Part shown: in pieces, positions 1 to 7,903 of the stretch
How positions within the stretch are numbered: the first letter of the stretch is position 1
Layout of the letters: every line of letters starts with the position of its first letter
NCBI GenBank assembly: GCA_015664885.1
Contig: DQPL01000098.1
Location: 1-64,000 of the forward strand
From: Gemmatimonadota bacterium
GTDB taxonomy: Bacteria; Gemmatimonadota; Gemmatimonadetes; Longimicrobiales; Gaopeijiaceae
Reading direction: 5' to 3'
DNA length: 64,000 nucleotides
Notes under the pieces: generated by a model
Seen by the model: the letters and a program-made list of their open reading frames with translations, nothing else
Database searches by the model: none
What the model was told of the DNA's origin: nothing
Position numbers and translations under genes: made by a program

Positions 1-1
1 C

Positions 2-1030
2 CACCCGCACCCCCACGGAGACGAGCGGACGATCGTCTACTACAACGAGGAGTACCGGCCAAACTTCTTCGCGCACATGGCGCTGCTGAACCTCGTCTCG
101 CTGGTGACGCCGTTTTACGTCGGCTACGAAGGGACGGCTTATCGCGAGCTGTACCCGACGAACGCCGCGGTGCTCGAGCACGTGCACGAGCAGGGCGGGA
201 TCGGTGGCTACGTCCACCCATTCGGGCTGAGCCACCGCGCGCCCGACCCCGCAGGACCGAGCGGAGCACGCGAGCTGCCCGTCGACGCTATCCTCGGTCT
301 GGCGGACTTCGTCGACGTCGCCTGCATCTGGAGCGACGAGCTCGGGACAGCCGAGATCTGGTACCGGCTCCTCAACACCGGCTCGAGGATCCCGGCTACG
401 GCAGGCACCGATGCCATGAGCGACATCTGGAGGCACCCGGCGGTCGGGACGACGCGCTCATACGTCTACACCGGCAGCGAGACGCTCGACTACGACGAGT
501 GGGCCGACGCGATGGCGGCCGGCCGGGCGTTCGTGACCAGCGGACCAATCCTCACTCTCGACGTCGAGGGGCGGGGCATGGGCGAAGAGCTGCCGGTCTC
601 GGGAGGCGAGACGGTCTCCGTCGCCGTCACGGCCCGGTCGCTGTTCGAGATGCACACGCTCGAGATCGTCCAGAACGGGGAGATCACGCACACGTTCGAA
701 GCCACCGGAGACGGCAAGTCGTTTGACGTGGAGGTCGAGGTCCCTATCGACAGCAGCGTGTGGATCGCGGCGCGCACGCTCGGCCCGCCGCAGCACGGCG
801 CCATGGACAGCTATCTGTTCGCGCACACGAACCCAGTGTTCGTGATCGCCGACGGCGAGCCGATCCGCTCGAGCGAGGACGCGGCGTTCTTCGTGGCCTG
901 GATCGAGGAGACGCTGAGCGATCTCCGGAGGATGGATCGCTGGGACGACCCGGCCCACAGGGACGAAGTCCTCGCCACGTTCGAGGAAGCGCTCCGGCTC
1001 TACCAGGATCAGGCCGGGGGGGGTCGATAG
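2..1030 (+). CDS. CehA/McbA-like PHP-type metallohydrolase, 5' end cut by window edge
   Basis: The frame is open from base 2, upstream of the first ATG at 77, so the true start lies outside the window. The visible part carries an HPHPHGDE stretch near the edge, a GGIGGYVHPFG segment and an AGTDAMSDIWRHP segment. These look like metal-binding histidine and aspartate loops of the PHP-like CehA/McbA hydrolases. After about residue 180 comes a beta-rich tail (VEGRGMGEELPVSGGETVSV) typical of the accessory C-terminal domain in secreted members. Known members hydrolyse carbamate or phosphoester-like bonds, but the substrate cannot be read from sequence. It ends with TAG at 1028-1030 and the following 365 bases hold no convincing intact gene. 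The family call is from motif style only. Confidence 0.6.
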   Translation, partial: HPHPHGDERTIVYYNEEYRPNFFAHMALLNLVSLVTPFYVGYEGTAYRELYPTNAAVLEHVHEQGGIGGYVHPFGLSHRAPDPAGPSGARELPVDAILGLADFVDVACIWSDELGTAEIWYRLLNTGSRIPATAGTDAMSDIWRHPAVGTTRSYVYTGSETLDYDEWADAMAAGRAFVTSGPILTLDVEGRGMGEELPVSGGETVSVAVTARSLFEMHTLEIVQNGEITHTFEATGDGKSFDVEVEVPIDSSVWIAARTLGPPQHGAMDSYLFAHTNPVFVIADGEPIRSSEDAAFFVAWIEETLSDLRRMDRWDDPAHRDEVLATFEEALRLYQDQAGGGR

Positions 1031-1084
1031 GCCTACCGCTCCGGAGGAGGCCCGAAGCCGGAGCGCGAAGCGCGTCAATCCAAG

Positions 1085-1360
1085 AAACTCGTATCAGACA
1101 AAGGCTTCCGAATCGGTCATAGAACCAGGCCGCAGCCGCCATGGAGTATCCGGCACTTGCCGCCACAAGGTCATCACTATCCATCGACCACATCTTCGTC
1201 AGTTGATCTTCTGACGCCGCTCGGTACGCAGACCACTCCCGACTCGACTCAACTGTCGGCACGAAGTCTCGGATGCCGAATACGGACACCTCGACATTTA
1301 CGACTCCCTTCAGGACCCCGTGTTGAGCGAGGCGAGCCGCGAACTCGAAGATCTCCGTCG
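1085..1360 (-). pseudogene. Possible gene remnant in the 1031-1395 gap
   Basis: The gap between the PHP hydrolase and the next minus-strand gene has one stretch with protein-like composition on the minus strand. It begins near 1358 with TTEIFEFAARLAQHGVLKG and runs through SVFGIRDFVPTVES and SAGYSMAAAAWFYDRFGS. It has neither a plausible start nor its own stop: upstream the same frame becomes arginine/serine-rich noise, and downstream it runs into the antisense of the PHP gene. The pattern recalls the C-terminal half of AlbA_2-type DNA-binding/ATP-binding proteins, but this is a weak resemblance. It may be a decayed fragment or chance. Nothing else was recognised in 1031-1395. Confidence 0.25.
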
Positions 1361-1395
1361 TGGTACCCGGACGGGGATCGGCGGCATAGCCGGCG

Positions 1396-2430
1396 TCAGG
1401 ACACTGCGGCCCGCACAACGACCGTGACCTCCACGTCCGAGAATAATCCTCCATCGTCCGCCCGACCCCGGAGCACATAAGTCCCCGGCTGAGTAAACGT
1501 GACCTCGCTCACCCACCGTCCGTCCTCCGGAAGCTCAGGGGCCTCCCACACGCGCGCCCACGGTGAGTTGGCGAAGGGCCGCGTGTCTTCCCACGGCTTG
1601 ATCTGGGGAGGGTCGAACTCGACGCCCTCCTCGGGGCCTCGGTAGATGAACCAAGTGAAGTGCAGCCCAGACCTCTTGCTCACCGTTACGGTCGCCGTCG
1701 ACGACCGGAGGGCGCTCGCCAAGAGCTGCCTGGGCGTGGGCCCCGCGTCCTCTTCCTCTTCTTCTTCTGGCGCTGCTGCTTCGTCTTCTTCCTGAGCGTC
1801 CTCTTCGTCGTCTTCGTCGTCCGAACTGCCCCCCCCGGAGAGCACGAGCGACGATCGATTCGGCTGGCCGTCGTCGATGACGATCGCCTCGAGCCTGAGC
1901 GTCTCGCCCGCGCGCACGCTCCGCTCCATCCCCCCTTGCAACTCGACTGCAGGCGGCACGTTCGCCCGGATCTCAGGGTTGCTGCTTCCCGCCCCCAATG
2001 CGCCGGTCTCGGACATGATCACGACGTTGTCGACGAAGAGATCTTTACGGAGTGAGCCATACGCTTTGAACTCATGGCCGTTCGCACGCAGCGTCCACAC
2101 GAGCTCGTCGTCTTCCTCGAAGTCGGACGGAATCCGCACCTTGAAGACGAAGCGGTTGCGTCGCGGAAGGAAGTGCGTGGGCTGGCCCTGGTCCGCGGTA
2201 CCCGGCGAGAACTGGTTGTCGGCTCCGATTGGAACGTCGAGCAGCTGCTCCCAGTTCTGGTTCATGTAGCCGAAGAGCATGTCGATCGAGCCGTCCTCGT
2301 TCTGCTCCCAGCCCTCATAGGCCGGGTAGAGCGGCTGGCCCTTCGTATACGTGTGCCTCTGAGCCTCGGCCCCGTCAGGGATCGAGATCGAGACGGCCGC
2401 GAGCAGCAGGACCGCAAACCGCCCTATCAT
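1396..2430 (-). CDS. Secreted protein of unknown function with acidic linker, partner of the cytochrome/monooxygenase gene
   Basis: The 344-residue product has a Sec signal peptide (MIGRFAVLLLAAVSISI, then AEAQ at about residue 24). No enzyme family is recognised. The N-terminal third (to about residue 130) and the C-terminal third (from about 250) look beta-rich; the C-terminal GTYVLRGRADDGGLFSDVEV pattern resembles an immunoglobulin/PKD-like fold. Between them, at about residues 203-228, lies an almost purely acidic Asp/Glu run. The start codon overlaps the stop of the upstream heme/copper gene by ATGA at 2427-2430, so the two are probably translated together and act in one periplasmic or surface process. 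A calcium- or metal-binding role for the acidic run is possible but unsupported. Confidence 0.6.
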   Translation of the reverse strand: MIGRFAVLLLAAVSISIPDGAEAQRHTYTKGQPLYPAYEGWEQNEDGSIDMLFGYMNQNWEQLLDVPIGADNQFSPGTADQGQPTHFLPRRNRFVFKVRIPSDFEEDDELVWTLRANGHEFKAYGSLRKDLFVDNVVIMSETGALGAGSSNPEIRANVPPAVELQGGMERSVRAGETLRLEAIVIDDGQPNRSSLVLSGGGSSDDEDDEEDAQEEDEAAAPEEEEEEDAGPTPRQLLASALRSSTATVTVSKRSGLHFTWFIYRGPEEGVEFDPPQIKPWEDTRPFANSPWARVWEAPELPEDGRWVSEVTFTQPGTYVLRGRADDGGLFSDVEVTVVVRAAVS

Positions 2431-4274
2431 CCACCCTCCTTGGTCGCCGTTCCAGAAAGGGAGAACCCGGCCAGGTCCACTACTGCGTTCATGGTGTTAG
2501 CCTCGTCCCCTGATGTCAGCGTGATGGTGGCAGGTATGGACGAGCCAAACGCGGTCAGCGTGAATTTCAGAACGAGGCCATCATCGGACCGGCGAATGCT
2601 CGACGCGTCTTCTGGCGGGCTCGTCGGCGGGTTGACCGACGCAGCGAGCATCCCGTCGTCTCCCTCCGAGAACTCGAGGCCGATGTTGAACGTGCCCTGG
2701 GGGCTCTCCAGGGGCAGGGTCCACGTTCCCAGGAACTCCGCAGCGGCGCTCGCCTCGACGTCCGATACCACGATCGGCTCGCCGCCCTCCTCTTCCACGA
2801 TGTCCGGCAGCAACGGGATCTCGGCCATGCAGAGCGGACATCCGATCACGTGATCGTTCACGTCGAGGTCGAGTACTTCGCGTCGCTTCGCCATCTCGGC
2901 TACGAACTCCTCGTCGCTCAGCCTCAATTGGATGCCCAGGTCGATGAACATGTTCGCGACCGAGCGATTGCCCGAGCCCTGCCAGTTCCTGGTATCGGGG
3001 ACGTTGGAGTTGGACTCGGTGTTGTTCATGTAGCCCGTGATGTGCAGTACCGTCCCCTTCGGCAGCAGCGGCTCGTAGTTCTCCGCGAAGGAGTACGTGC
3101 GCACCCAGTTATGGTCGTAGCCCACGCAGCTCAGCGTCTCGATATGTTGTTTCCAGATCGCCTCCAGGCACATGCGGTCGCCCGGCGCGTGCAGGTGCGG
3201 CTCGAACGCGATGATCTTGAGGTTGTCCTCGAGCACGTTGTACGCGTGCAGTTCCTGGCCGTTCTGGTCCGGAGCGATCGAGATATTGAGCCCGTCGCCG
3301 ATGCCCAAGCGCGCGGTCTCGTACTTCGGCACGTAGTCCTCTGGGAAGAACTCGAAGCCGAACTCGAGGTGGGCGCGCGTATCCGTCCCATTGGAGTGGA
3401 GGTGCGCAGACTCGGAGGTGATCTGCGAGCCCGCCTTCAGCAACCGGCCCGCCTCCTCGCTGAAGAAGTCGGGATTGCGGCCCACCTCGTGCACGGGCCA
3501 GCCCGTGGCCTCGAGCAGATGCGCACCGGGCACGCGCGAGATGTAGATCAGATGGTGGAAGACGTACCGGGCACCCACGGTTTCCCTTCCCGAGCCCTCC
3601 GAGGGTAAGTCGTTGACCTCGCGTATCTCCACTGCTTTCACATACCGGTCATGCTCGAGGGGGATGTCGATCGGCTCGATCTCGCCCCACCAATCTGCGA
3701 CTCCACCCTCGACGAAGACCTCATTCGATTTCACGACCAGGTCCGGCTCGATCCGCCAGCCGTCTTCACTCACCGGATCCAGCTCCACCTTCAGGTCCGC
3801 CGGGTCGCCCTCCGGCGCGCCGTTGTTGGCCCAGGCCTGGATCTTCGCGAGCTCCTCGTCCGTCAGCGACGGGTCCTGCTTGTAGTGCTGGATGCCGATG
3901 TCCTTCTCGACATACCACGGCGGCATCGCGCCCATGCGGTCCCGGATCGCCGTCTTGTTGCGGATCCTCGGGGCGTACCGTCTAACTTCCTGATAGTTGG
4001 TGAAAGCCATGGGGCCCGCCCCGCCCGCGCGGTGGCACTGCACGCAGCTCCGTGCCAGAATCGGCGCGATGTCCTTCGTGAACGTCACCGCACTGGGATC
4101 GATGCCGAAGTCGGCGGCCGCGAGGATGTGCGGCTCGTGCAGCTCACCCGGCGTGTGGGACTGCGCCGTCAATCCCGTCGGTGCGCACAGAAGTGCGGTA
4201 GCCGCGACGGCGACGCCAATCGCAGTGATCGCCCCGGGAATGAGTCCGTCGAAAGCTTGGCGATGGATCGTCAT
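2427..4274 (-). CDS. Secreted heme c plus copper type II monooxygenase-like protein
   Basis: The 615-residue product has an N-terminal hydrophobic export segment ending near residue 38. A single-heme cytochrome c domain follows: CVQCH at residues 77-81 and a MPPW segment at 117-120 that could supply the distal Met ligand. The central and later part has HLHSNG near residue 290 and EPHLHAPGD near residue 360. These histidine clusters are typical of the copper-binding PHM/DBH-like monooxygenase fold (ascorbate-dependent monooxygenase family). A final beta-rich domain of about 100 residues begins around 515 (GTWTLPLE). The fusion suggests electrons are delivered to a copper site by the heme domain, outside the cytoplasm. 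Substrate unknown. It is coupled by ATGA to the acidic secreted protein downstream. Confidence 0.7.
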   Translation of the reverse strand: MTIHRQAFDGLIPGAITAIGVAVAATALLCAPTGLTAQSHTPGELHEPHILAAADFGIDPSAVTFTKDIAPILARSCVQCHRAGGAGPMAFTNYQEVRRYAPRIRNKTAIRDRMGAMPPWYVEKDIGIQHYKQDPSLTDEELAKIQAWANNGAPEGDPADLKVELDPVSEDGWRIEPDLVVKSNEVFVEGGVADWWGEIEPIDIPLEHDRYVKAVEIREVNDLPSEGSGRETVGARYVFHHLIYISRVPGAHLLEATGWPVHEVGRNPDFFSEEAGRLLKAGSQITSESAHLHSNGTDTRAHLEFGFEFFPEDYVPKYETARLGIGDGLNISIAPDQNGQELHAYNVLEDNLKIIAFEPHLHAPGDRMCLEAIWKQHIETLSCVGYDHNWVRTYSFAENYEPLLPKGTVLHITGYMNNTESNSNVPDTRNWQGSGNRSVANMFIDLGIQLRLSDEEFVAEMAKRREVLDLDVNDHVIGCPLCMAEIPLLPDIVEEEGGEPIVVSDVEASAAAEFLGTWTLPLESPQGTFNIGLEFSEGDDGMLAASVNPPTSPPEDASSIRRSDDGLVLKFTLTAFGSSIPATITLTSGDEANTMNAVVDLAGFSLSGTATKEGG

Positions 4275-4419
4275 GGGACGATTCCCCCCACTGAAGAGAA
4301 GTCTTGAACCATCAGCGAATGTACCTCAGGGTATGGTTGGCCGCACGCGAGCACGGTGGGAGCTGCCGGTGCAGGCGGGCCGCCAGGCGTCGTGCGACCC
4401 AGACCACGCCCCAAACTGC

Positions 4420-4512
4420 GCCAAGAACTGCGCCGACGCCCACCGACGCTGGCCGACGCAACTGACGCAAGAACCGAGCATTTCCGACGCTGGCCGACGC
4501 CCACCGACGCCA
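4420..4512. repeat. Imperfect CCGACGC-type short tandem repeat patch
   Basis: The plus strand holds at least six copies of CCGACGC spaced by roughly ten bases, with flanking variants CTGACGC and AACTGCGCC. Segments such as CCGACGCTGGCCGACGC appear twice, arranged around a central ACCGAGCATTT. The patch is noncoding in any convincing frame. It directly abuts the broken end of a proline tRNA half (4522-4560). It could be an insertion scar, a slipped-replication product or part of a repetitive intergenic element. Bases 4275-4419 show nothing else recognisable. Confidence 0.6.
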
Positions 4513-4521
4513 AAAAGTGGG

Positions 4522-4560
4522 TCCCAAAGTAGGTGCGCTACCGGACTGCGCCACGCCATG
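4522..4560 (-). pseudogene. 5' half of tRNA-Pro(UGG), truncated after the anticodon loop
   Basis: On the minus strand from 4560 the sequence reads as a tRNA: a 7-base acceptor strand CATGGCG, TG, D stem GCGC, D loop AGTCCGGTA, GCGC, A, anticodon stem CCTAC and loop TTTGGGA. This gives anticodon TGG (proline). The expected stem partner GTAGG and T arm are missing; instead the sequence becomes CCCACTTTTTGG and enters the GACGC repeat patch. The acceptor strand also has no 3' partner in the following 200 bases. A near-consensus TATAAT box lies nine bases upstream. This is either a tRNA gene broken by a rearrangement or a transcribed tRNA-like leader. Confidence 0.7.
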
Positions 4561-4569
4561 TAAACTGTT

Positions 4570-4575
4570 ATTATA
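4570..4575 (-). promoter_or_regulatory. TATAAT -10 box upstream of the tRNA-Pro half
   Basis: The minus strand reads TATAAT at 4575-4570, in an AT-rich island that stands out in this GC-rich window. Only nine bases separate it from the first base of the tRNA half, the right distance for a tRNA promoter. No good -35 hexamer is visible 16-18 bases further upstream. Nothing further was recognised between 4576 and 4775. Confidence 0.5.
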
Positions 4576-4775
4576 CAATATCTTACACCGATTTACTCCA
4601 AATGGGTGAACCCGAACTGTGCCAACTCTAACTTGCCCTGCCTGCCCGAGCGTATGGGTTGTAGCTGGTTGGCTGATGCAGACCCTGGGAAGACGCGCTC
4701 GCGACCGTTGGGCTACGGGCTTGGGACGCCGACCGTGAGAAGACACACTGCCGGGCTTAGCCGAGCCCGCCACCG

Positions 4776-6257
4776 TTAACGCCCAGCACCAGCCAACGAC
4801 TTCCGACCGGGCGCTCGCACCTCGGCCCCTTCGCGCCCGGTCAAGCGGTCGCCGAGCGTGGCGCGCGCGACTTCGGCGATCTCATCGAGCCTTCGCACCA
4901 CGTCGGGGTGGAGGTCGGACACATCGGTCGTCTCGCCGATATCGTTCTCGAGATCGTAGAGCGCGGTCGGCACGGTCGGTTGGGCGTAGGGTCCAGGAAG
5001 GCCGTCCATGCCTGGTTCGACACCGACGTAGGAGCGGGTGCGGTGCTCGAAGACGCGCTTCCACTTTCCCTCCCGGACGCCGCGCAGCTCGGCAGCGTAG
5101 TAGAACCAGAAGACGTTCCTGGGATTCGCGTCCGGCTGCCCCTCAAGCAGGGCAAGGATATTCACGCCGTCGATCGGTTGCGGTGGTAATGCCGCGCCGG
5201 TGATGGCCGCCAGGGTGGGCAGGACGTCTAGCGTGGACGCCATGCGCTCGCACACCGCTGCGGGCGGGATACGGCCCGGCCACCGCATGATCGCCGGCAC
5301 GCGAGGGCCACCCTCGAAGGCCGTTCCTTTGCCCTCGCGAAGGGGGCCGGTGGAACCGGCGTGGTTCCCGAAGTTGAGCCAGGGACCGTTGTCACTGGTG
5401 AAGATCACGAGAGTGTCCTCGGCCAGACCGTTCCTGTCCAGCGCCGCGAGGACCTGTCCCACCGACCAGTCGATCTCCTCGATGACGTCCCCGTACATGC
5501 CCTGCTCACTGTGCCCCCGGTACTTCTCCGAGACCCCGAGCGGCACGTGCGGCATCGAGTGGGCCAAGTAGAGGAAGAACGGGGACTCTGCGTTCCGATC
5601 GATGAAGTCGAGCGCGCGCTCGGTGTACCTCGTGGTGAGTTGGTCCTGATCCGCGAGCTCGTCGACGATCTCGAGCACCTCATTTCCCTCGATGAGCGGG
5701 AGCGGTGGCCACCGGAGCTTGTTGCCGCTGGTTGCGGGCGTTCCGTCGTAGTCGACGGGCCACATGTCGTTCGAATACGGCAGGCCCAGGTACTGGTCGA
5801 AGCCCTGCTGCAGCGGCAGAAACTGTGGGGCGTCCCCGAGATGCCATTTCCCGAACGCCCCGGTCGCGTATCCGACGCCACGCAACAGGTCTGCGATTGT
5901 GATTTCCTCGGGGTTGAGCCCGACCTGCGCTCCGGGGGTGAGCGCGCCCCTGATCGAGACCCGAGGGGCATAACAGCCGGTGAGCAGCGAGGCTCGCGAA
6001 GCGGAGCACACGGCCTCGGACGCATAGAAGTCCGTGAAGCGCATGCCTTGGGCGGCCAAGCCATCAAGGTGGGGCGTGGTGAAGCCCTCGGCGCCGTACA
6101 CGCCCACGTCGGCGTAGCCCTGATCGTCCGTGAAGATCAGTACGACGTTCGGGGAGCGCCTGGCCACCCCCTCGCACGCCGCGAGCCAACCGGGGGTGCC
6201 GAGGCAGAGACCAGCGAGCCCTGTTCGCTGCAGAAACTCTCGTCGCGTAGGTGTCAC
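4776..6257 (-). CDS. Tat-exported arylsulfatase lipoprotein (cysteine-type, formylglycine-dependent)
   Basis: This is an arylsulfatase A-type sulfatase of about 493 residues. The core motif CSASR near residue 84 is the Cys-type C-x-A/P-S-R site whose cysteine is oxidised to formylglycine. The early VVLIFTDDQGY segment supplies the calcium-binding Asp pair, and TSDNGPW and GKWHLGD are further family signatures. The start is placed at GTG 6257 because TPTRREFLQ there begins a twin-arginine signal peptide ending in a lipobox LAAC. A longer frame from ATG 6323 lacks such logic and would leave only 17 bases to the divergent gene. The maturase lies immediately divergent at 6341, so a shared promoter region and matched function are likely. 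Sulfated substrate unknown; sulfated glycans are typical. Confidence 0.9.
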   Translation of the reverse strand: MTPTRREFLQRTGLAGLCLGTPGWLAACEGVARRSPNVVLIFTDDQGYADVGVYGAEGFTTPHLDGLAAQGMRFTDFYASEAVCSASRASLLTGCYAPRVSIRGALTPGAQVGLNPEEITIADLLRGVGYATGAFGKWHLGDAPQFLPLQQGFDQYLGLPYSNDMWPVDYDGTPATSGNKLRWPPLPLIEGNEVLEIVDELADQDQLTTRYTERALDFIDRNAESPFFLYLAHSMPHVPLGVSEKYRGHSEQGMYGDVIEEIDWSVGQVLAALDRNGLAEDTLVIFTSDNGPWLNFGNHAGSTGPLREGKGTAFEGGPRVPAIMRWPGRIPPAAVCERMASTLDVLPTLAAITGAALPPQPIDGVNILALLEGQPDANPRNVFWFYYAAELRGVREGKWKRVFEHRTRSYVGVEPGMDGLPGPYAQPTVPTALYDLENDIGETTDVSDLHPDVVRRLDEIAEVARATLGDRLTGREGAEVRAPGRKSLAGAGR

Positions 6258-6340
6258 GTCTGTGCCTCGGAAGCTGGTGCAGCAGCGATCCGCATCAGCC
6301 GAGATTCGACCGGAACCGCACATCCAAGTATAACTAGCGG

Positions 6341-7540
6341 GTGATTCAGCCCTACCATGTAATGCTCAAGCCTCGGGGCGCGATTTGCGACCTCGACTGT
6401 AGCTACTGCTACTACCTGGATAAGGAGGAGCTCTATCCAGGCTCGGACTTCCGCATGTCCGAGCAAGTGCTGGAGGCGTTCACCCGTCAGTACATCGAGA
6501 GCCAACTCAGCTCCGAAATCGTGTTCGGCTGGCAGGGGGGCGAGCCCACGCTCATGGGCATCGACTTCTACAGGCGTGCGGTCGAGCTCCAGCACCAGTA
6601 CGCGAAGCCCGGCACTCGCGTCCTCAATACGCTGCAGACGAACGGCGTCAGCCTGGACGACGCGTGGTGCGAGTTCTTCGTGGAGAACGGCTTTCTGATC
6701 GGGATCAGCATCGATGGGCCCCGAGCTCTGCACGACGCCTACCGCGTAGACAAGGGCGGAAAGCCCACGCATACACGCGTGATGGCCGGGCTGGATCTAC
6801 TTCGCAGACACGGGGTCGAGCACAACGTCCTGACCACCGTACACGCGGCGAATATGGCGCATCCCCTGGAGGTGTACCGGTTCTTGAGGGACGAGGTCGA
6901 GACGAGCTACATGCAGTTCATCCCGATCGTGGAGCGGCATAGTCCAAGCCGCTCTGTGACCGGCCTCGGGTACGGCGAATTTCTGATCGCGATCTTCGAC
7001 GAATGGGTGCGCCGGGACGTCGGCTCCGTGTTCGTTCAGATCTTCGACGTGGCGCTCGCCGCCTGGGTCGGACAACAACCGGGGCTGTGCATCTTCGAGG
7101 AGACGTGCGGACGCGCACTCGCGTTGGAGCACACGGGGGACCTCTTCTCTTGCGATCACTTCGTCGACCCCGAATTCCTGGTGGGCAACGTGCTTCGCAC
7201 CGAGCTCCCGGTGCTCGTCGAGGGCGAACAGCAGCGCGGCTTCGGGCAGGATAAAAAGACCTCGCTTCCACAGTACTGCCTGGACTGCGAGGTGCGCTTC
7301 GTGTGTAACGGAGGGTGCCCGAAGAATCGATTCACGATCGCGCCCGACGGTGAGCCGGGACTAAACGTACTTTGCGAGGGCTACCGGCCGTTCTTCAACC
7401 ACATCGACCCAGCCATGCGGTATATGAAGAAAGCCTTGCAGCACCAGGAGCCGCCCGCCGGTATAATGGATCGGCTGGAGAACGGGACGATCGAAGCATT
7501 GAGCGCTGCCTACGGAAGCACCCTGGAGACGAGCGAATGA
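6341..7540 (+). CDS. Anaerobic sulfatase-maturating enzyme (radical SAM/SPASM)
   Basis: The 399-residue protein starts at GTG 6341. C16, C20 and C23 form the radical SAM CxxxCxxC cluster site (CDLDCSYCY). The C-terminal half has SPASM cysteines for auxiliary iron-sulfur clusters, including FEETCGRALA, FSCDHF and YCLDCEVRFVCNGGCPKNRF. It should oxidise the active-site cysteine of a sulfatase to formylglycine in the cytoplasm without oxygen. The neighbours fit: a Cys-type sulfatase is divergently transcribed, and a broken second sulfatase follows, overlapping this stop by ATGA (7537-7540). The length is normal for anSME. Confidence 0.92.
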   Translation: MIQPYHVMLKPRGAICDLDCSYCYYLDKEELYPGSDFRMSEQVLEAFTRQYIESQLSSEIVFGWQGGEPTLMGIDFYRRAVELQHQYAKPGTRVLNTLQTNGVSLDDAWCEFFVENGFLIGISIDGPRALHDAYRVDKGGKPTHTRVMAGLDLLRRHGVEHNVLTTVHAANMAHPLEVYRFLRDEVETSYMQFIPIVERHSPSRSVTGLGYGEFLIAIFDEWVRRDVGSVFVQIFDVALAAWVGQQPGLCIFEETCGRALALEHTGDLFSCDHFVDPEFLVGNVLRTELPVLVEGEQQRGFGQDKKTSLPQYCLDCEVRFVCNGGCPKNRFTIAPDGEPGLNVLCEGYRPFFNHIDPAMRYMKKALQHQEPPAGIMDRLENGTIEALSAAYGSTLETSE

Positions 7541-7840
7541 CAGAACCCTCCGATCGCCCCCGCGCCGCGCCCGATCACGCGCCGCTCGGCACTCGGACGT
7601 GCGGCCCGCCTGGGAGCCGGCGCGTACGCGCTCGGTTCACTCCCCCTGCTCGCCCGCTGCGCGCCAGCCATGGGTCGAGAGCGCCCGAACATCGTCTTCA
7701 TCTTCTCCGACGATCACGCCACGCAGGCCATCTCGGCCTACGGATCACGCATCAACCAGACACCAAGCATCGACAGGATCGCCAACGAAGGCGCGGTTTT
7801 TCTGAACAGCTTCCCCACGAACTCGATCTGCGCGCCGCGG
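7537..7840 (+). pseudogene. Broken second sulfatase: frameshift near the start and truncation at the active-site motif
   Basis: The ATG at 7537 overlaps the maturase stop. After about seven codons the frame must shift by one base, within a run of five C at 7557-7561, to reach a good Tat-lipoprotein signal ([15 protein letters not shown], then LARC). That frame continues into [18 protein letters not shown], a classical sulfatase N-terminus. It keeps homology through [11 protein letters not shown] (ending at 7837), exactly where C-x-P-S-R should occur. It then changes to RTNPARTAG and runs into the antisense of the next gene. The catalytic Ser-Arg and the remaining ~350 residues are gone. No in-frame ATG or GTG serves the signal peptide without the frameshift. 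Confidence 0.8.
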
Positions 7841-7903
7841 ACCAATCCTGCCAGGACCGCCGGAGATCTGCCCGACTGTAGGGCGAGCCCCCGCGGCAGC
7901 TCT

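Noticed and set aside
4312-4773. Minus-strand reading frame spanning the tRNA half
   Set aside because: Part of it (HGVAQSGSAPTLGP) is simply the translation of tRNA sequence; the rest has no protein-like pattern.
5361-6344. Plus-strand reading frame of 327 codons
   Set aside because: Antisense shadow of the sulfatase, whose motifs are decisive on the minus strand.
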